Notes: generated from the letters alone by a model not told the origin. A stretch of DNA of 14,927 nt from CALBGR01 sp964499935 (GCA_964499935.1 CAZCMS010000011.1:1-14927), one strand, 5' to 3'; shown: positions 5,998-11,984, numbered from the stretch's first letter. Program-made: numbers and translations.

Positions 5998-6624
5998 TTA
6001 ACCGTTTGGTATGTACGAAATATTAGGGTAATTGTTATCAATAAACGACCTCCATATTTCAGCTAGTTCATCGCCGGAAGCGCTATTGCTTAAGTTCTCG
6101 TACTCGTCAGGCAACGGGAAGTCGAGAAATATATCTCCCTTTGTGTTGTAATAATGCTCTACATTGATGATCGGATAAACTATTCCCTCATCCACGAATC
6201 GCTGTTTGAATATGGTAAGAAGATATTTCGCCTTGACCTTGCCTGTCCTTTTCCCCTTCACAAAAACGAATCGGGACTTTTTTATGTCTGTCCCCGTTAC
6301 GTAATCAACCTCCCTGCTCAGGTAAACTTTCCCGCTTCCTACTAATTCCTGTATCGCTTTCTTGTTTTTCTTCACGTAGTTGGAAACCGTCATTCCCTTT
6401 GCCTTCGCGGACGCCTTTATTATCTTCTCTATCTCTGAGTTGATAGGGAGCGCGACCTTGCCTATCTTAACAGCTTTCTTCCTGAGCGATTTCTTTTTTG
6501 CACGCGCCTTCTTTAAGGAATCTACCCTTCTCCAATACAGCAGCGCCTCACCTCTTAGGTTTGCGCTTTTTATAAGGCCTTTTTTTATGCCCTCCCTGAG
6601 TGACGGGGTTAGCTTTCTGATCAT
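5998..6624 (-). CDS. Candidate terminal protein (DNA replication primer)
   Basis: A 208-aa basic protein immediately upstream of the polymerase gene. The ATG at 6624 is preferred (leader AAATTTACAAAG); the open frame extends to a GTG at 6645 that lies inside a hairpin and is less likely. The N-terminal half is helical and very rich in Lys/Arg (KKARAKKKSLRKK at about 39-51), suited to DNA and polymerase binding. The C-terminal part is acidic and aromatic, ending FIDNNYPNISYIPNG with Tyr199 and Tyr204. Known terminal proteins are 230-300 aa, basic at the N-terminus, poorly conserved, and offer a Ser/Thr/Tyr hydroxyl in the C-terminal part for the first nucleotide. Size, charge, gene order and the genome ITRs support the call; no sequence signature proves it. 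A nucleoid-type DNA-binding protein is the alternative. Confidence 0.55.
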   Translation of the reverse strand: MIRKLTPSLREGIKKGLIKSANLRGEALLYWRRVDSLKKARAKKKSLRKKAVKIGKVALPINSEIEKIIKASAKAKGMTVSNYVKKNKKAIQELVGSGKVYLSREVDYVTGTDIKKSRFVFVKGKRTGKVKAKYLLTIFKQRFVDEGIVYPIINVEHYYNTKGDIFLDFPLPDEYENLSNSASGDELAEIWRSFIDNNYPNISYIPNG

Positions 6625-6636
6625 CTTTGTAAATTT

Positions 6637-6665
6637 AAAAGCCACCCCGTTCAGGGATGGCTTTT
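6637..6665 (-). terminator. Intra-operon terminator between SSB and terminal-protein genes
   Basis: An 11-bp stem (6637-6647 with 6654-6665, one bulged A at 6657) has a short loop. On the minus strand it ends GGCTTTTAAATTT. It lies 14 bases past the SSB-like stop and just before the terminal-protein ATG. It would let the regulator and SSB genes be expressed more strongly than the replication genes. Confidence 0.7.
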
Positions 6666-6679
6666 ATGTCGAAAAAATG

Positions 6680-7093
6680 TTACTGGGATATTGGGTATGT
6701 CTTAATGGACAGGTCGAAGTAGCTGCCCGCTGCTGACTTCTTTTTTCCCTTCACTTCCACCCGCATGAACGCAGGCAACTGCTTCAGTCTTTTTGCAGCA
6801 CTAACAAGAACAGTAGCTCCGGAAATGCAAGTTCGCCCTCCTTTCTCGTACAGCTTCACAACATCAACATTCTTGCCATCCAGCATAGTGTTGTAGATTT
6901 CAGTAGCGACAAAGTTGTAAATGGAGCCTTCCTGAAAATTAAGATATTCGGCGTTTAAGTCCTCAAGGCCTGATCCGTCTGCGCCTTCAAATAGTTCCAG
7001 TGCATCATCGAAGGATACACCCTCTGTTCTTCCCATGAAAATGCTAGGCAGCATATCGCTCGCCTCATGTACTGACGACATTTGTTTTGACAT
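6680..7093 (-). CDS. Candidate single-stranded DNA-binding protein
   Basis: A 137-aa protein from the ATG at 7093 (leader AATTTAAAAAGACAATTT). Residues 1-45 are acidic and variable. Residues about 50-137 look like a compact beta barrel: FQEGSIYNFVATEIYN, a strand with KNVDVVKLYEKGG, a helix (TVLVSAAKRLKQLP), then FMRVEVKGKKKSAAGSYFDL ending in a Tyr-Pro tail. The pattern of a strand with V-x-V-x-G-K-K, a Gly-turn and an aromatic strand is typical of phage OB-fold SSB-like proteins. Protein-primed replication displaces long single strands, so an SSB is expected (phi29 p5, PRD1 P12). Second in the operon, it precedes an internal terminator, which fits high expression. The call rests on fold-like pattern and context. 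Confidence 0.5.
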   Translation of the reverse strand: MSKQMSSVHEASDMLPSIFMGRTEGVSFDDALELFEGADGSGLEDLNAEYLNFQEGSIYNFVATEIYNTMLDGKNVDVVKLYEKGGRTCISGATVLVSAAKRLKQLPAFMRVEVKGKKKSAAGSYFDLSIKTYPISQ

Positions 7094-7121
7094 AAATTGT
7101 CTTTTTAAATTATGATAAATG

Positions 7122-7301
7122 CTAATAACCAAGATTTGAAAGAAACGTGGACAGTATTAATCTTATACCTTCCTGATCCGTAGACAAGGCTTTTTCTTTT
7201 CTGAACTTATGAAGTTTACCGTACAAATCACTACTAACCGATGTGTTAATAAGTATCCTATTGTTTGGTCTCTTAACCTGTTTAGTGATTTTTTTGCTCA
7301 T
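7122..7301 (-). CDS. Ribbon-helix-helix (Arc/CopG-like) regulator
   Basis: A 59-aa protein, first gene of the leftward operon. The ATG at 7301 is chosen; an upstream ATG at 7343 would run through the operator-like repeats. A basic arm (MSKKITKQVKRPNN) is followed by a short strand (RILINTSV), a helix (SSDLYGKLHKFRKEK), a turn and a second helix (STDQEGIRLILSTFL), which is the RHH order. RHH proteins bind DNA as dimers through the N-terminal strand and commonly bind tandem sites at one-turn spacing. Such an array (four sites, 10-bp period) lies 16 bases upstream of the start, so autoregulation of the early operon, and possibly control of the divergent late promoter, is likely. Confidence 0.75.
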   Translation of the reverse strand: MSKKITKQVKRPNNRILINTSVSSDLYGKLHKFRKEKALSTDQEGIRLILSTFLSNLGY

Positions 7302-7441
7302 TGTAAGTCGTTTTTTTGCGCAAATATGCGCAGATATGCGCACCTGAGTGCAATATTACGTAAGTGATTTTAAATGAGCAAATAATAATACACCTTTGTT
7401 TTTCAAAGTGCTTTATAATTCAAACCAATAAATTTTTAATC
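7302..7441. promoter_or_regulatory. Divergent early/late promoter region
   Basis: The only intergenic region from which the two arms diverge. Leftward (minus strand), a TTTG (in CACTTTGAA, near 7401-7410) is followed after about 19 bases by TATTATTTGC, close to the Bacteroidota -33 TTTG/-7 TAnnTTTG pattern. Rightward, TTTG near 7396-7399 is followed about 15 bases later by TATAATTC (about 7413-7420), giving a start shortly before the ATG at 7442. An 8-bp palindrome TTACGTAA lies at 7356-7363 and the 10-bp repeat array at 7317-7352. Exact start sites cannot be read from the sequence. Confidence 0.55.
7317..7352. promoter_or_regulatory. Operator-like array: TGCGCA repeated every 10 bp
   Basis: The palindromic hexamer TGCGCA occurs at 7317-7322, 7327-7332 and 7337-7342, and a variant AGTGCA at 7347-7352, always exactly 10 bases apart, so all sites face the same side of the helix. 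The spacers between the perfect copies are AATA and GATA. The array lies between the likely early promoter and the RHH gene. Ribbon-helix-helix dimers typically bind such phased repeats cooperatively, so this is the probable operator of the 7122-7301 protein. Confidence 0.7.
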
Positions 7442-7537
7442 ATGCTTAAAGGCGCTCTTATCACCGTTGCCGCTGTAGTTGTAGGATTGTTCGTTTACAA
7501 TGCAATCCAGAAGAAAAAAGTAACCACCGCAGCTTAG
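7442..7537 (+). CDS. 31-aa single-TM membrane peptide
   Basis: A short open frame beginning with ATG at 7442 in the context TTTTTAATC-ATG shared by other starts here. The peptide has a short N-terminus, a hydrophobic helix (about residues 5-20, ALITVAAVVVGLFVYN) and a basic tail (QKKKVTTAA), the tail-anchor form seen in most late proteins. Codons are of the same C/T-ending preferred kind as in the capsid gene that follows. As the first late gene, upstream of the capsid protein, it may be an abundant virion-membrane peptide; PRD1, PM2 and similar viruses contain several membrane proteins under 60 aa. Confidence 0.7.
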   Translation: MLKGALITVAAVVVGLFVYNAIQKKKVTTAA

Positions 7538-7590
7538 TCAAAATCAAAGTCCTTTCCAAAGGACAATTAAAAAATCTTTCAATTTAAATT

Positions 7591-8322
7591 ATGTTTCAGC
7601 AAATGCAAGCTAATGCCTTCAATGCATACGACCCTCGTACATCGGGTTATGCGAACAACTTTGACCCCCGCGTGCAGGGTCGATACAATAACGCAAACGG
7701 AAACGAAGCAGGAACCACCGTTGCGGACGCAAAGCCGGGTCAGAAAATGCAGATCAATCTGACACTGAATAACCCAACGGCATCGAATCTGACATTCGAG
7801 ATGTTCAGCTACCTGTTTTCTCAACTTCGCACACAAAAACAAGAGTACATCGTAGGCGCTCATACGTACATTCCTATCACATCTCTTGAAGGAATTACAG
7901 CGGTTGCGGCCAACGCCGGAGGTGTTGTAGGTTTCGATCAGACAGGTACATTGTTCATTCAGGGAGCACCCGCCAACCCTCGCGGAACGATCGGTTGCGG
8001 TGAGATTCCGTATGCCAGCCTTTTCGCTGCTTCAGGTATCACCGCGTTTGATATCGCCTACTTCCGAATGACCACTACTAACCAGCCTCAGATCGACCAA
8101 AACCTTACGTGGTTTCGTCGTACAATGGCGGGCGGTGTTCAAGAGAACAGGATCAGCCCTCGCGCGTACTTCCGTCCTAACCAATTCCAGAACCTCACTA
8201 TCGATCTTACCGTATCGCTGTCCATTGGCATCGATAGCGGCCTGAGAATGGTTGTGTTGGCTGGTCAATCGGTTACGCTCGGCTTGTTTATCTCCGCATG
8301 GACAAACCAAGCGCTCAACTAA
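7591..8322 (+). CDS. Probable major capsid protein (jelly-roll type)
   Basis: A 243-aa soluble protein. The N-terminal 45 residues are Asn/Gly/Ala-rich and flexible (FNAYDPRTSGYANNFDPR). The rest alternates strand-like segments (QKMQINLTLNN, QEYIVGAHTYIPI, GTLFIQG, FQNLTIDLTVSLSIG, LRMVVLAG) with turns, as in jelly-roll capsid proteins. It is compact for a double jelly roll (PM2 P2 is 269 aa), and a single jelly roll is not excluded. The strongest sign is expression. Of 12 Arg codons 10 are CGN, and Ile is only ATC or ATT, whereas neighbours use AGA/AGG and ATA freely; the gene is second in the late operon and followed by its own terminator. No TM helix is present. The start follows AATTTAAATT. 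Family assignment needs structure prediction. Confidence 0.65.
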   Translation: MFQQMQANAFNAYDPRTSGYANNFDPRVQGRYNNANGNEAGTTVADAKPGQKMQINLTLNNPTASNLTFEMFSYLFSQLRTQKQEYIVGAHTYIPITSLEGITAVAANAGGVVGFDQTGTLFIQGAPANPRGTIGCGEIPYASLFAASGITAFDIAYFRMTTTNQPQIDQNLTWFRRTMAGGVQENRISPRAYFRPNQFQNLTIDLTVSLSIGIDSGLRMVVLAGQSVTLGLFISAWTNQALN

Positions 8323-8352
8323 GTGCCCCTCACCTGAGATTTGATATGCAAA

Positions 8353-8382
8353 CGGCCCGGCACCTGTCGGGCTGTTATTTTT
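8353..8382 (+). terminator. Intrinsic terminator after the capsid gene
   Basis: A 7-bp stem (CGGCCCG at 8353-8359 with CGGGCTG at 8368-8374, one G-T pair) with an 8-base loop is followed by TTATTTTT. It sits 30 bases after the capsid stop and 20 before the next start. Partial termination here would give capsid mRNA in excess over the minor virion proteins. Confidence 0.8.
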
Positions 8383-8402
8383 AAAAAAGAAAATTAAACA
8401 AA

Positions 8403-9344
8403 ATGGTTAACAACGGTTCAATGTCAATGAAGTTCACGGAACAGGGATTGTCCACATCAGGGGACAAGGAAAGGGCTCTGATAATTCCGTCAGACTTCAC
8501 AAGAAATAGGAAGGACTGCGAGCAATCCATATACGCTCTGGCTCTTTCAGAAAATAAAACACCTCAGCAGGTGGCTGCCCAAATACTTAACGGTTCCATT
8601 GACGAGCTTGCCAGATACGCCCAGTTGCACGGAGAAAAGCCTTGCGAAGACACTGGCACCCTGTGTATTCAAGGCGTTTTGCTGAGGATTAAAAACTTGG
8701 CTAAAATAGCCGCTACCCTCGACTGTACAGATGGTCAGGCGATACTTGAATTAGAAGAAGCGGATGGAGATGCGATAAAGAACGGCCTCGCAGACGGAGA
8801 TATGTTACTAAGCCCGGCAGCAGCAGCGGCTGTAAATATCTTGACAGAGGATATCAAAGCGAAGTGCGGTACGTACAACAACTTTGTTAGCGCAGTGAAT
8901 ATGTTTGAAGATTCAACTGCTTCAAGCATTGCCAGAAACTTTGTCATACCTGATCACTTACCAGCAGGAAGCCCATCACCCGGCGGTACACATCTTGGTA
9001 ACATAAGCTATCCAGACAATGCTACGGGCATAGTTGGCGATGAGCCGTGGTGGGGGGATACCGGAGGCGGGTCTCCCTCATCAACCTCGTCAGGGAGCTG
9101 GCTGGATAAGCTGCTTGGAACCATCGGAAAGATAGGCGATACGATAGGAAAGGTTGGCGGACAGATAGGACAAGCGGGACAGCAGGTCGGCGGAGCAATA
9201 GGCGGCATTGGCGGACAAGTAACGGATGTTGGTAGCGACATTGGCGCAGCTTCTATCGACAAGGTGTTGAAGAAGTACCTCCCGTTCATTATCCTAATAT
9301 TCGTCATAATCATCATTGCTATTATTTATGCTAAACGTAAATAG
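8403..9344 (+). CDS. Glycine-zipper virion membrane protein
   Basis: A 313-aa protein. The N-terminal about 180 residues are helical and soluble with several Cys. A Pro/Gly/Ser-rich linker follows (about 185-230). Residues about 239-283 form a glycine-zipper stretch in which IG or VG recurs every 3-4 residues (TIGKIGDTIGKVGGQIGQ and onward). The protein ends in a very hydrophobic helix (about 292-310, YLPFIILIFVIIIIAII) with a basic AKRK tail. Glycine zippers pack helices in membranes and occur in DNA-delivery and pore-forming proteins, so a genome-delivery or membrane-tubulation role is plausible. The start at 8403 follows GAAAATTAAACAAA; internal ATGs at 8421 and 8427 are alternatives. It overlaps the next gene by 17 bases. 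Confidence 0.7.
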   Translation: MVNNGSMSMKFTEQGLSTSGDKERALIIPSDFTRNRKDCEQSIYALALSENKTPQQVAAQILNGSIDELARYAQLHGEKPCEDTGTLCIQGVLLRIKNLAKIAATLDCTDGQAILELEEADGDAIKNGLADGDMLLSPAAAAAVNILTEDIKAKCGTYNNFVSAVNMFEDSTASSIARNFVIPDHLPAGSPSPGGTHLGNISYPDNATGIVGDEPWWGDTGGGSPSSTSSGSWLDKLLGTIGKIGDTIGKVGGQIGQAGQQVGGAIGGIGGQVTDVGSDIGAASIDKVLKKYLPFIILIFVIIIIAIIYAKRK

Positions 9345-9912
9345 TCCCTGCACCGTATACATAAAGTTCACCGGCGAGCAGCCAAAACTATTTAAGCTGT
9401 TCAATAGCAAACATGGCCTTTATCATTTCAGGTATCTCAACGGGAAAACGCCAAGAATAAAATTTAACATACCAGACGAGGGTATATACAAAGGAAATGT
9501 TCCGTTCGATGTACTTAAGATAGTTCCGATAGAGATTCCGGATATGTACCCTGAACTGCCGTCACCCGAAAGGGACAGATGGAAGGACGTTAGCATGTCT
9601 TACAATCCTAACTTGTACGACACGCCGGTTAGGATTTTTACCGAAACTGGATTGATAGAGACCGGGCCAAAGTACTACGAATACCCGGCCCCCATAAGGC
9701 TATTTTTGCTTCTTCACGAACAGGGGCATCTGTTTTATAAGACTGAGGAGTATTGCGATATGTGGGCGCTGGTGAACTACTTGAGAATGGGATACAATAG
9801 AAGCATGGCGTACTACGCGCTCAGTAATATCCTAAAAAACACGCCGCATAATATGTATAGACTGAAGTGCGCATTTGAAAATATTCAAAAAACTCAAACA
9901 GAAAAATTATGA
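9328..9912 (+). CDS. Zincin-like HExxH putative metallopeptidase
   Basis: A 194-aa protein without TM helices. The core is IRLFLLLHEQGH followed by LFYKTEEYCDMWA. H130, E131 and H134 form a HExxH zinc motif preceded by a hydrophobic helix, and E140/E141 or D144 in the E-x-x-C-D-x-W-A stretch could be the third ligand, as in other gluzincin-like or ImmA-like sequences with HE-x-G-H...E-x-x-x-D-x-[FW]-A. The N-terminal 100 residues are beta-rich and unrecognised. Metallopeptidases in a structural operon could process virion proteins during assembly or cut peptide cross-links during entry or lysis. The ATG at 9328 is chosen (a longer frame from 9316 lies deeper in the upstream gene); the stop overlaps the next start as ATGA. 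Confidence 0.65.
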   Translation: MLNVNSPCTVYIKFTGEQPKLFKLFNSKHGLYHFRYLNGKTPRIKFNIPDEGIYKGNVPFDVLKIVPIEIPDMYPELPSPERDRWKDVSMSYNPNLYDTPVRIFTETGLIETGPKYYEYPAPIRLFLLLHEQGHLFYKTEEYCDMWALVNYLRMGYNRSMAYYALSNILKNTPHNMYRLKCAFENIQKTQTEKL

Positions 9913-10457
9913 CAGGTTTATTAGCCGCATCAGCCGTGTCCGGGGGAAAGGACATGGATAAGTACAAAGGGATATCAATGCTTATAATTGTGGTAGCCGT
10001 TATTGCTCTGGCTTTCATTGTTGTTAACAAAGTATTTGGCGGAATAAACGGAATACTAGAGGGTCTGGGGCTTAAGGACAGCGAAGAGGAGATTCGGTTA
10101 AACAGCGATTTGGAGAACTTCCTAAGAGACACATCAAACCCAACGAATCCGTTTTCACCGGCATTCTACAAGAACGCTCCGGCTGATTCTAAATTATTCA
10201 AGTCGGCGTTTGCAGATCAGTTAGCCAGACAGATATATGACAGCGTTGGTGTATTCTATGATGATCCAGAAAGCGCACTCGCCGCTATTAAGCAGTGTAC
10301 TACAAAAAGTCAGGTGTCCTTTATTTCAGACAGGTTCAATGTCATGTTCAAGAAAGACCTGATAACATGGCTGGATCAAAAATTTGATACCAACAATCAG
10401 AAAAGGATACTGAGGGAAATATACTCGTATGCCGCATCATTACCAAAATACAAATAA
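9909..10457 (+). CDS. N-terminally anchored virion membrane protein
   Basis: A 182-aa protein. A short polar N-terminus is followed by a membrane helix at about residues 22-40 (ISMLIIVVAVIALAFIVV), a Gly-rich hinge (FGGINGILEGLGL), and an acidic then mixed helical domain to the end (SEEEIRLNSDLENFLRD, KDLITWLDQKFDT). It is coupled to the preceding gene by an ATGA overlap and followed 6 bases later by the next gene. An internal ATG at 9954, just before the helix, is an alternative start. No family recognised; topology and location suggest a minor virion membrane protein with a large domain on one face of the membrane. Confidence 0.65.
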   Translation: MTGLLAASAVSGGKDMDKYKGISMLIIVVAVIALAFIVVNKVFGGINGILEGLGLKDSEEEIRLNSDLENFLRDTSNPTNPFSPAFYKNAPADSKLFKSAFADQLARQIYDSVGVFYDDPESALAAIKQCTTKSQVSFISDRFNVMFKKDLITWLDQKFDTNNQKRILREIYSYAASLPKYK

Positions 10458-10463
10458 AACATC

Positions 10464-10901
10464 ATGGACAAACAAACCTACTTAACCGTGGTGAACGAGA
10501 CGGACACCGGATATATACCAAGGGAGATGCTTTTTCCCACCCCCGTATCACCCGCTATCGCAAGAAGTCAGCCAGTATCAGAAACGCCACCTATCGACGT
10601 TAACGGAGATCAGGACTTCAATCCCATCTACGACCCAAACATAGATGATCTTCTCCTTACCGTTGCCAAGCCCCAATTGATACCGGGAGGCGTGGTAGGC
10701 GATCCGCGGGTGGTATCCCCTGATGTTATTTCCGAAACGACAATTCCCGTTCAGGTAGCTACCGGCTCCGGTTCAGGCTCAACGCAGGTCAGCCCATCGG
10801 ACGGAGCTTCAGTCGCCGTTGCGCCAAAGAAAAGCATCAATTGGCTGTGGATCGTGTTAGCCGCAATAGCCGCTTATTTGTTGTACAAAAAAATGAAATA
10901 A
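10464..10901 (+). CDS. Pro-rich tail-anchored virion protein
   Basis: A 145-aa protein. The first about 120 residues are extended and low in helix, rich in Pro, Val, Ser, Thr and Asp, with a GSGSGS run. The C-terminus is one membrane helix (about 127-141, WLWIVLAAIAAYLLY) with a KKMK tail. The form suggests a stalk or linker that spans from the virion membrane to the capsid, as membrane-to-capsid glue proteins such as PRD1 P16 do in other viruses (analogy only). Its TAA stop shares a base with the ATG of the next gene (TAATG). Confidence 0.65.
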   Translation: MDKQTYLTVVNETDTGYIPREMLFPTPVSPAIARSQPVSETPPIDVNGDQDFNPIYDPNIDDLLLTVAKPQLIPGGVVGDPRVVSPDVISETTIPVQVATGSGSGSTQVSPSDGASVAVAPKKSINWLWIVLAAIAAYLLYKKMK

Positions 10902-11119
10902 TGACACTTCCTAATTTTTCAAAGGAGCAAGGGAGCGCTATTAAAACGTACTTCAAGGAATTCGTTTTCGTTGTCCTTATTTCGTCCAACATCTATACTT
11001 TCAAGCTCTATGTAGACATGAATAGTTACGTATCCGAAACAATGACTAAGAACATAATAGAGATGCGGTCAGCGCTGGATAGAAACACAATTGTAATACA
11101 AACACTTTGCAATAAATAA
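10901..11119 (+). CDS. Small TM protein, holin or membrane-structural candidate
   Basis: A 72-aa protein starting at the TAATG junction. A short amphipathic N-terminus with Lys/Glu is followed by one hydrophobic helix (about 19-38, KEFVFVVLISSNIYTFKLYV) and then a polar helix with heptad-like hydrophobics (about 42-69). One TM with an N-terminal amphipathic helix directly before an endolysin gene is common for holins or holin accessory proteins. The endolysin here has no signal peptide and needs a way out. A virion membrane role is equally possible because most neighbours are structural. Confidence 0.5.
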   Translation: MTLPNFSKEQGSAIKTYFKEFVFVVLISSNIYTFKLYVDMNSYVSETMTKNIIEMRSALDRNTIVIQTLCNK

Positions 11120-11121
11120 TC

Positions 11122-11670
11122 ATGAGCAATACACTTACGGCTATAAAAAGTATAGCCCCAAAATACAAAGTCAACGTGTCCGAAATAGCGGACACTATAG
11201 ACACTGATGGACACAAGTACGGACTGAATAGTGATAAAAGAACTTCAGCATTTATATCTCAGGCCGCGCATGAGACGGATGGGTTTAAGTCGCTGAAGGA
11301 GTACGCATCAGGCGCTGCATATGAAGGTAGAGCCGACCTTGGCAATACGCAACCGGGTGACGGTGTTAAGTTCAAAGGCAGAGGTATATTTATGTACACT
11401 GGCCGGGCTAATTACAGAGACGTGTCCCGTCACCTGTTCGGTGATGATAGGTTGCTTAATAACCCTGAGATACTTGAGCAGCCAAAATACGCTGCTCTTA
11501 GCGCAATGTATTATTGGAAGTCTCGCGGACTTAACGAACTCGCGGATGTAGGCACAGAGGAGGCGTTCAAAACAATAACCAGACGAATAAATGGAGGACT
11601 TAACGGCTGGGCTGACCGCCTCAGATACTGGGACAGAGCTAAACTTTTTTTCTCAACAACCCGGAAGTAA
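11122..11670 (+). CDS. GH19-family endolysin (peptidoglycan hydrolase)
   Basis: A 182-aa protein covering a whole GH19 (chitinase class I/lysozyme-like) domain. H50-E51-T52 (AAHETDGF) supplies the general acid E51, and E60 in KSLKEYASG fits the second catalytic position. The signature LGNTQPGDG, FKGRG, MYTGRANYRD and the late INGGLNGWADR segment follow. Phage members of this family cut the glycan strands of peptidoglycan. There is no signal peptide. It follows the small TM protein by 2 bases, with an AATC-ATG start. Unusually, the last codons contain a slippery run and hairpin that could send some ribosomes into a -1 frame encoding a membrane tail (11652-11750), which would yield a second, membrane-anchored form of 209 aa. 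Confidence 0.93.
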   Translation: MSNTLTAIKSIAPKYKVNVSEIADTIDTDGHKYGLNSDKRTSAFISQAAHETDGFKSLKEYASGAAYEGRADLGNTQPGDGVKFKGRGIFMYTGRANYRDVSRHLFGDDRLLNNPEILEQPKYAALSAMYYWKSRGLNELADVGTEEAFKTITRRINGGLNGWADRLRYWDRAKLFFSTTRK

Positions 11671-11685
11671 CGGCAGCAGCCGGGT
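11646..11685 (+). promoter_or_regulatory. Candidate -1 programmed ribosomal frameshift signal
   Basis: The heptamer T TTT TTC (11646-11652) is in the correct phase of the endolysin frame (codons TTT at 11647 and TTC at 11650), so both tRNAs re-pair after a -1 slip. A 6-base spacer (11653-11658) follows, then a hairpin ACCCGG/CCGGGT (11659-11664 with 11680-11685) whose loop contains the normal stop (11668-11670). Heptamer, spacer and stem match the standard layout of bacterial and viral -1 frameshift sites. An indel in the 7-T run is the alternative explanation. Confidence 0.6.
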
Positions 11686-11750
11686 ACGGAGCAATTGCCG
11701 TAGGTATAGTATTACTCGTTCTTTTTAAAAATAAAATCTTCAAGAAATGA
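11652..11750 (+). CDS. -1-frame transmembrane tail of the endolysin
   Basis: A 32-codon open frame with no ATG, GTG or TTG of its own, entered only from the endolysin frame by a -1 shift. It encodes LNNPEVTAAAGYGAIAVG followed by a hydrophobic run and a KNKIFKK end: one TM helix with a basic tail, the same C-terminal form as at least six other late proteins. Its TGA overlaps the ATG of the next gene (ATGA at 11747-11750), the junction type used elsewhere in this operon, which implies that ribosomes really arrive here. Fused after Phe177 it gives a 209-aa membrane-anchored lysozyme. If a T was lost or gained in the sequence, this would simply be the true C-terminus. Confidence 0.6.
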   Translation, partial: LNNPEVTAAAGYGAIAVGIVLLVLFKNKIFKK

Positions 11751-11980
11751 AGTATAACGCATTCAGAAAAATGATATTGAAAAAACACCTGTACGACAAC
11801 GCATCAGGGACAGGCAGCGATAACACAACGGATGCTGAAATTGTCAGAAACCCAAACGACTACCTTGCGCCAATTGCAGGCAATGATATCGTTAGGAAAG
11901 TGTCCGTGGCTGCATTAGTACTGCTTGCCGTGTGGGTCATAATCTATGTCGGAAAAGATATTTTTAAACAAATAAATTAA
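11747..11980 (+). CDS. Small tail-anchored virion protein
   Basis: A 77-aa protein. A basic N-terminus (MKYNAFRKMILKK) is followed by LYDNASGTGSD, a polar acidic middle, and one membrane helix at about residues 50-69 (VSVAALVLLAVWVIIYVG) with a KDIFKQIN tail. The YDNAS motif near residue 16 recurs at the N-terminus of the large protein encoded at 12383-13558 (YYDNASASG), hinting at a common docking or processing signal. Its start is coupled to the -1-frame tail of the endolysin. Family unknown; a minor virion membrane protein is likely. Confidence 0.65.
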   Translation: MKYNAFRKMILKKHLYDNASGTGSDNTTDAEIVRNPNDYLAPIAGNDIVRKVSVAALVLLAVWVIIYVGKDIFKQIN

Positions 11981-11984
11981 TCAT

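Noticed and set aside
6625..6645. GTG start at 6645 for the terminal-protein candidate.
   Set aside because: The GTG is buried in the 6637-6665 hairpin, while the ATG at 6624 has the A-rich leader used elsewhere. It is not fully excluded.
7302..7343. Upstream start at 7343 for the RHH protein.
   Set aside because: It would translate the operator array and add a Cys/Arg-rich extension atypical of RHH arms; the ATG at 7301 is better placed.
7302..7441. tRNA, CRISPR array or integrase/attachment site in the intergenic region or elsewhere.
   Set aside because: No cloverleaf, no repeat-spacer pattern (the 10-bp repeats are too short and tightly phased), and no recombinase gene is present.
11671..11746. 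Independent small membrane-peptide gene between endolysin and the next gene.
   Set aside because: The frame has no ATG, GTG or TTG after the upstream stop at 11640; entry by -1 frameshift explains it better.
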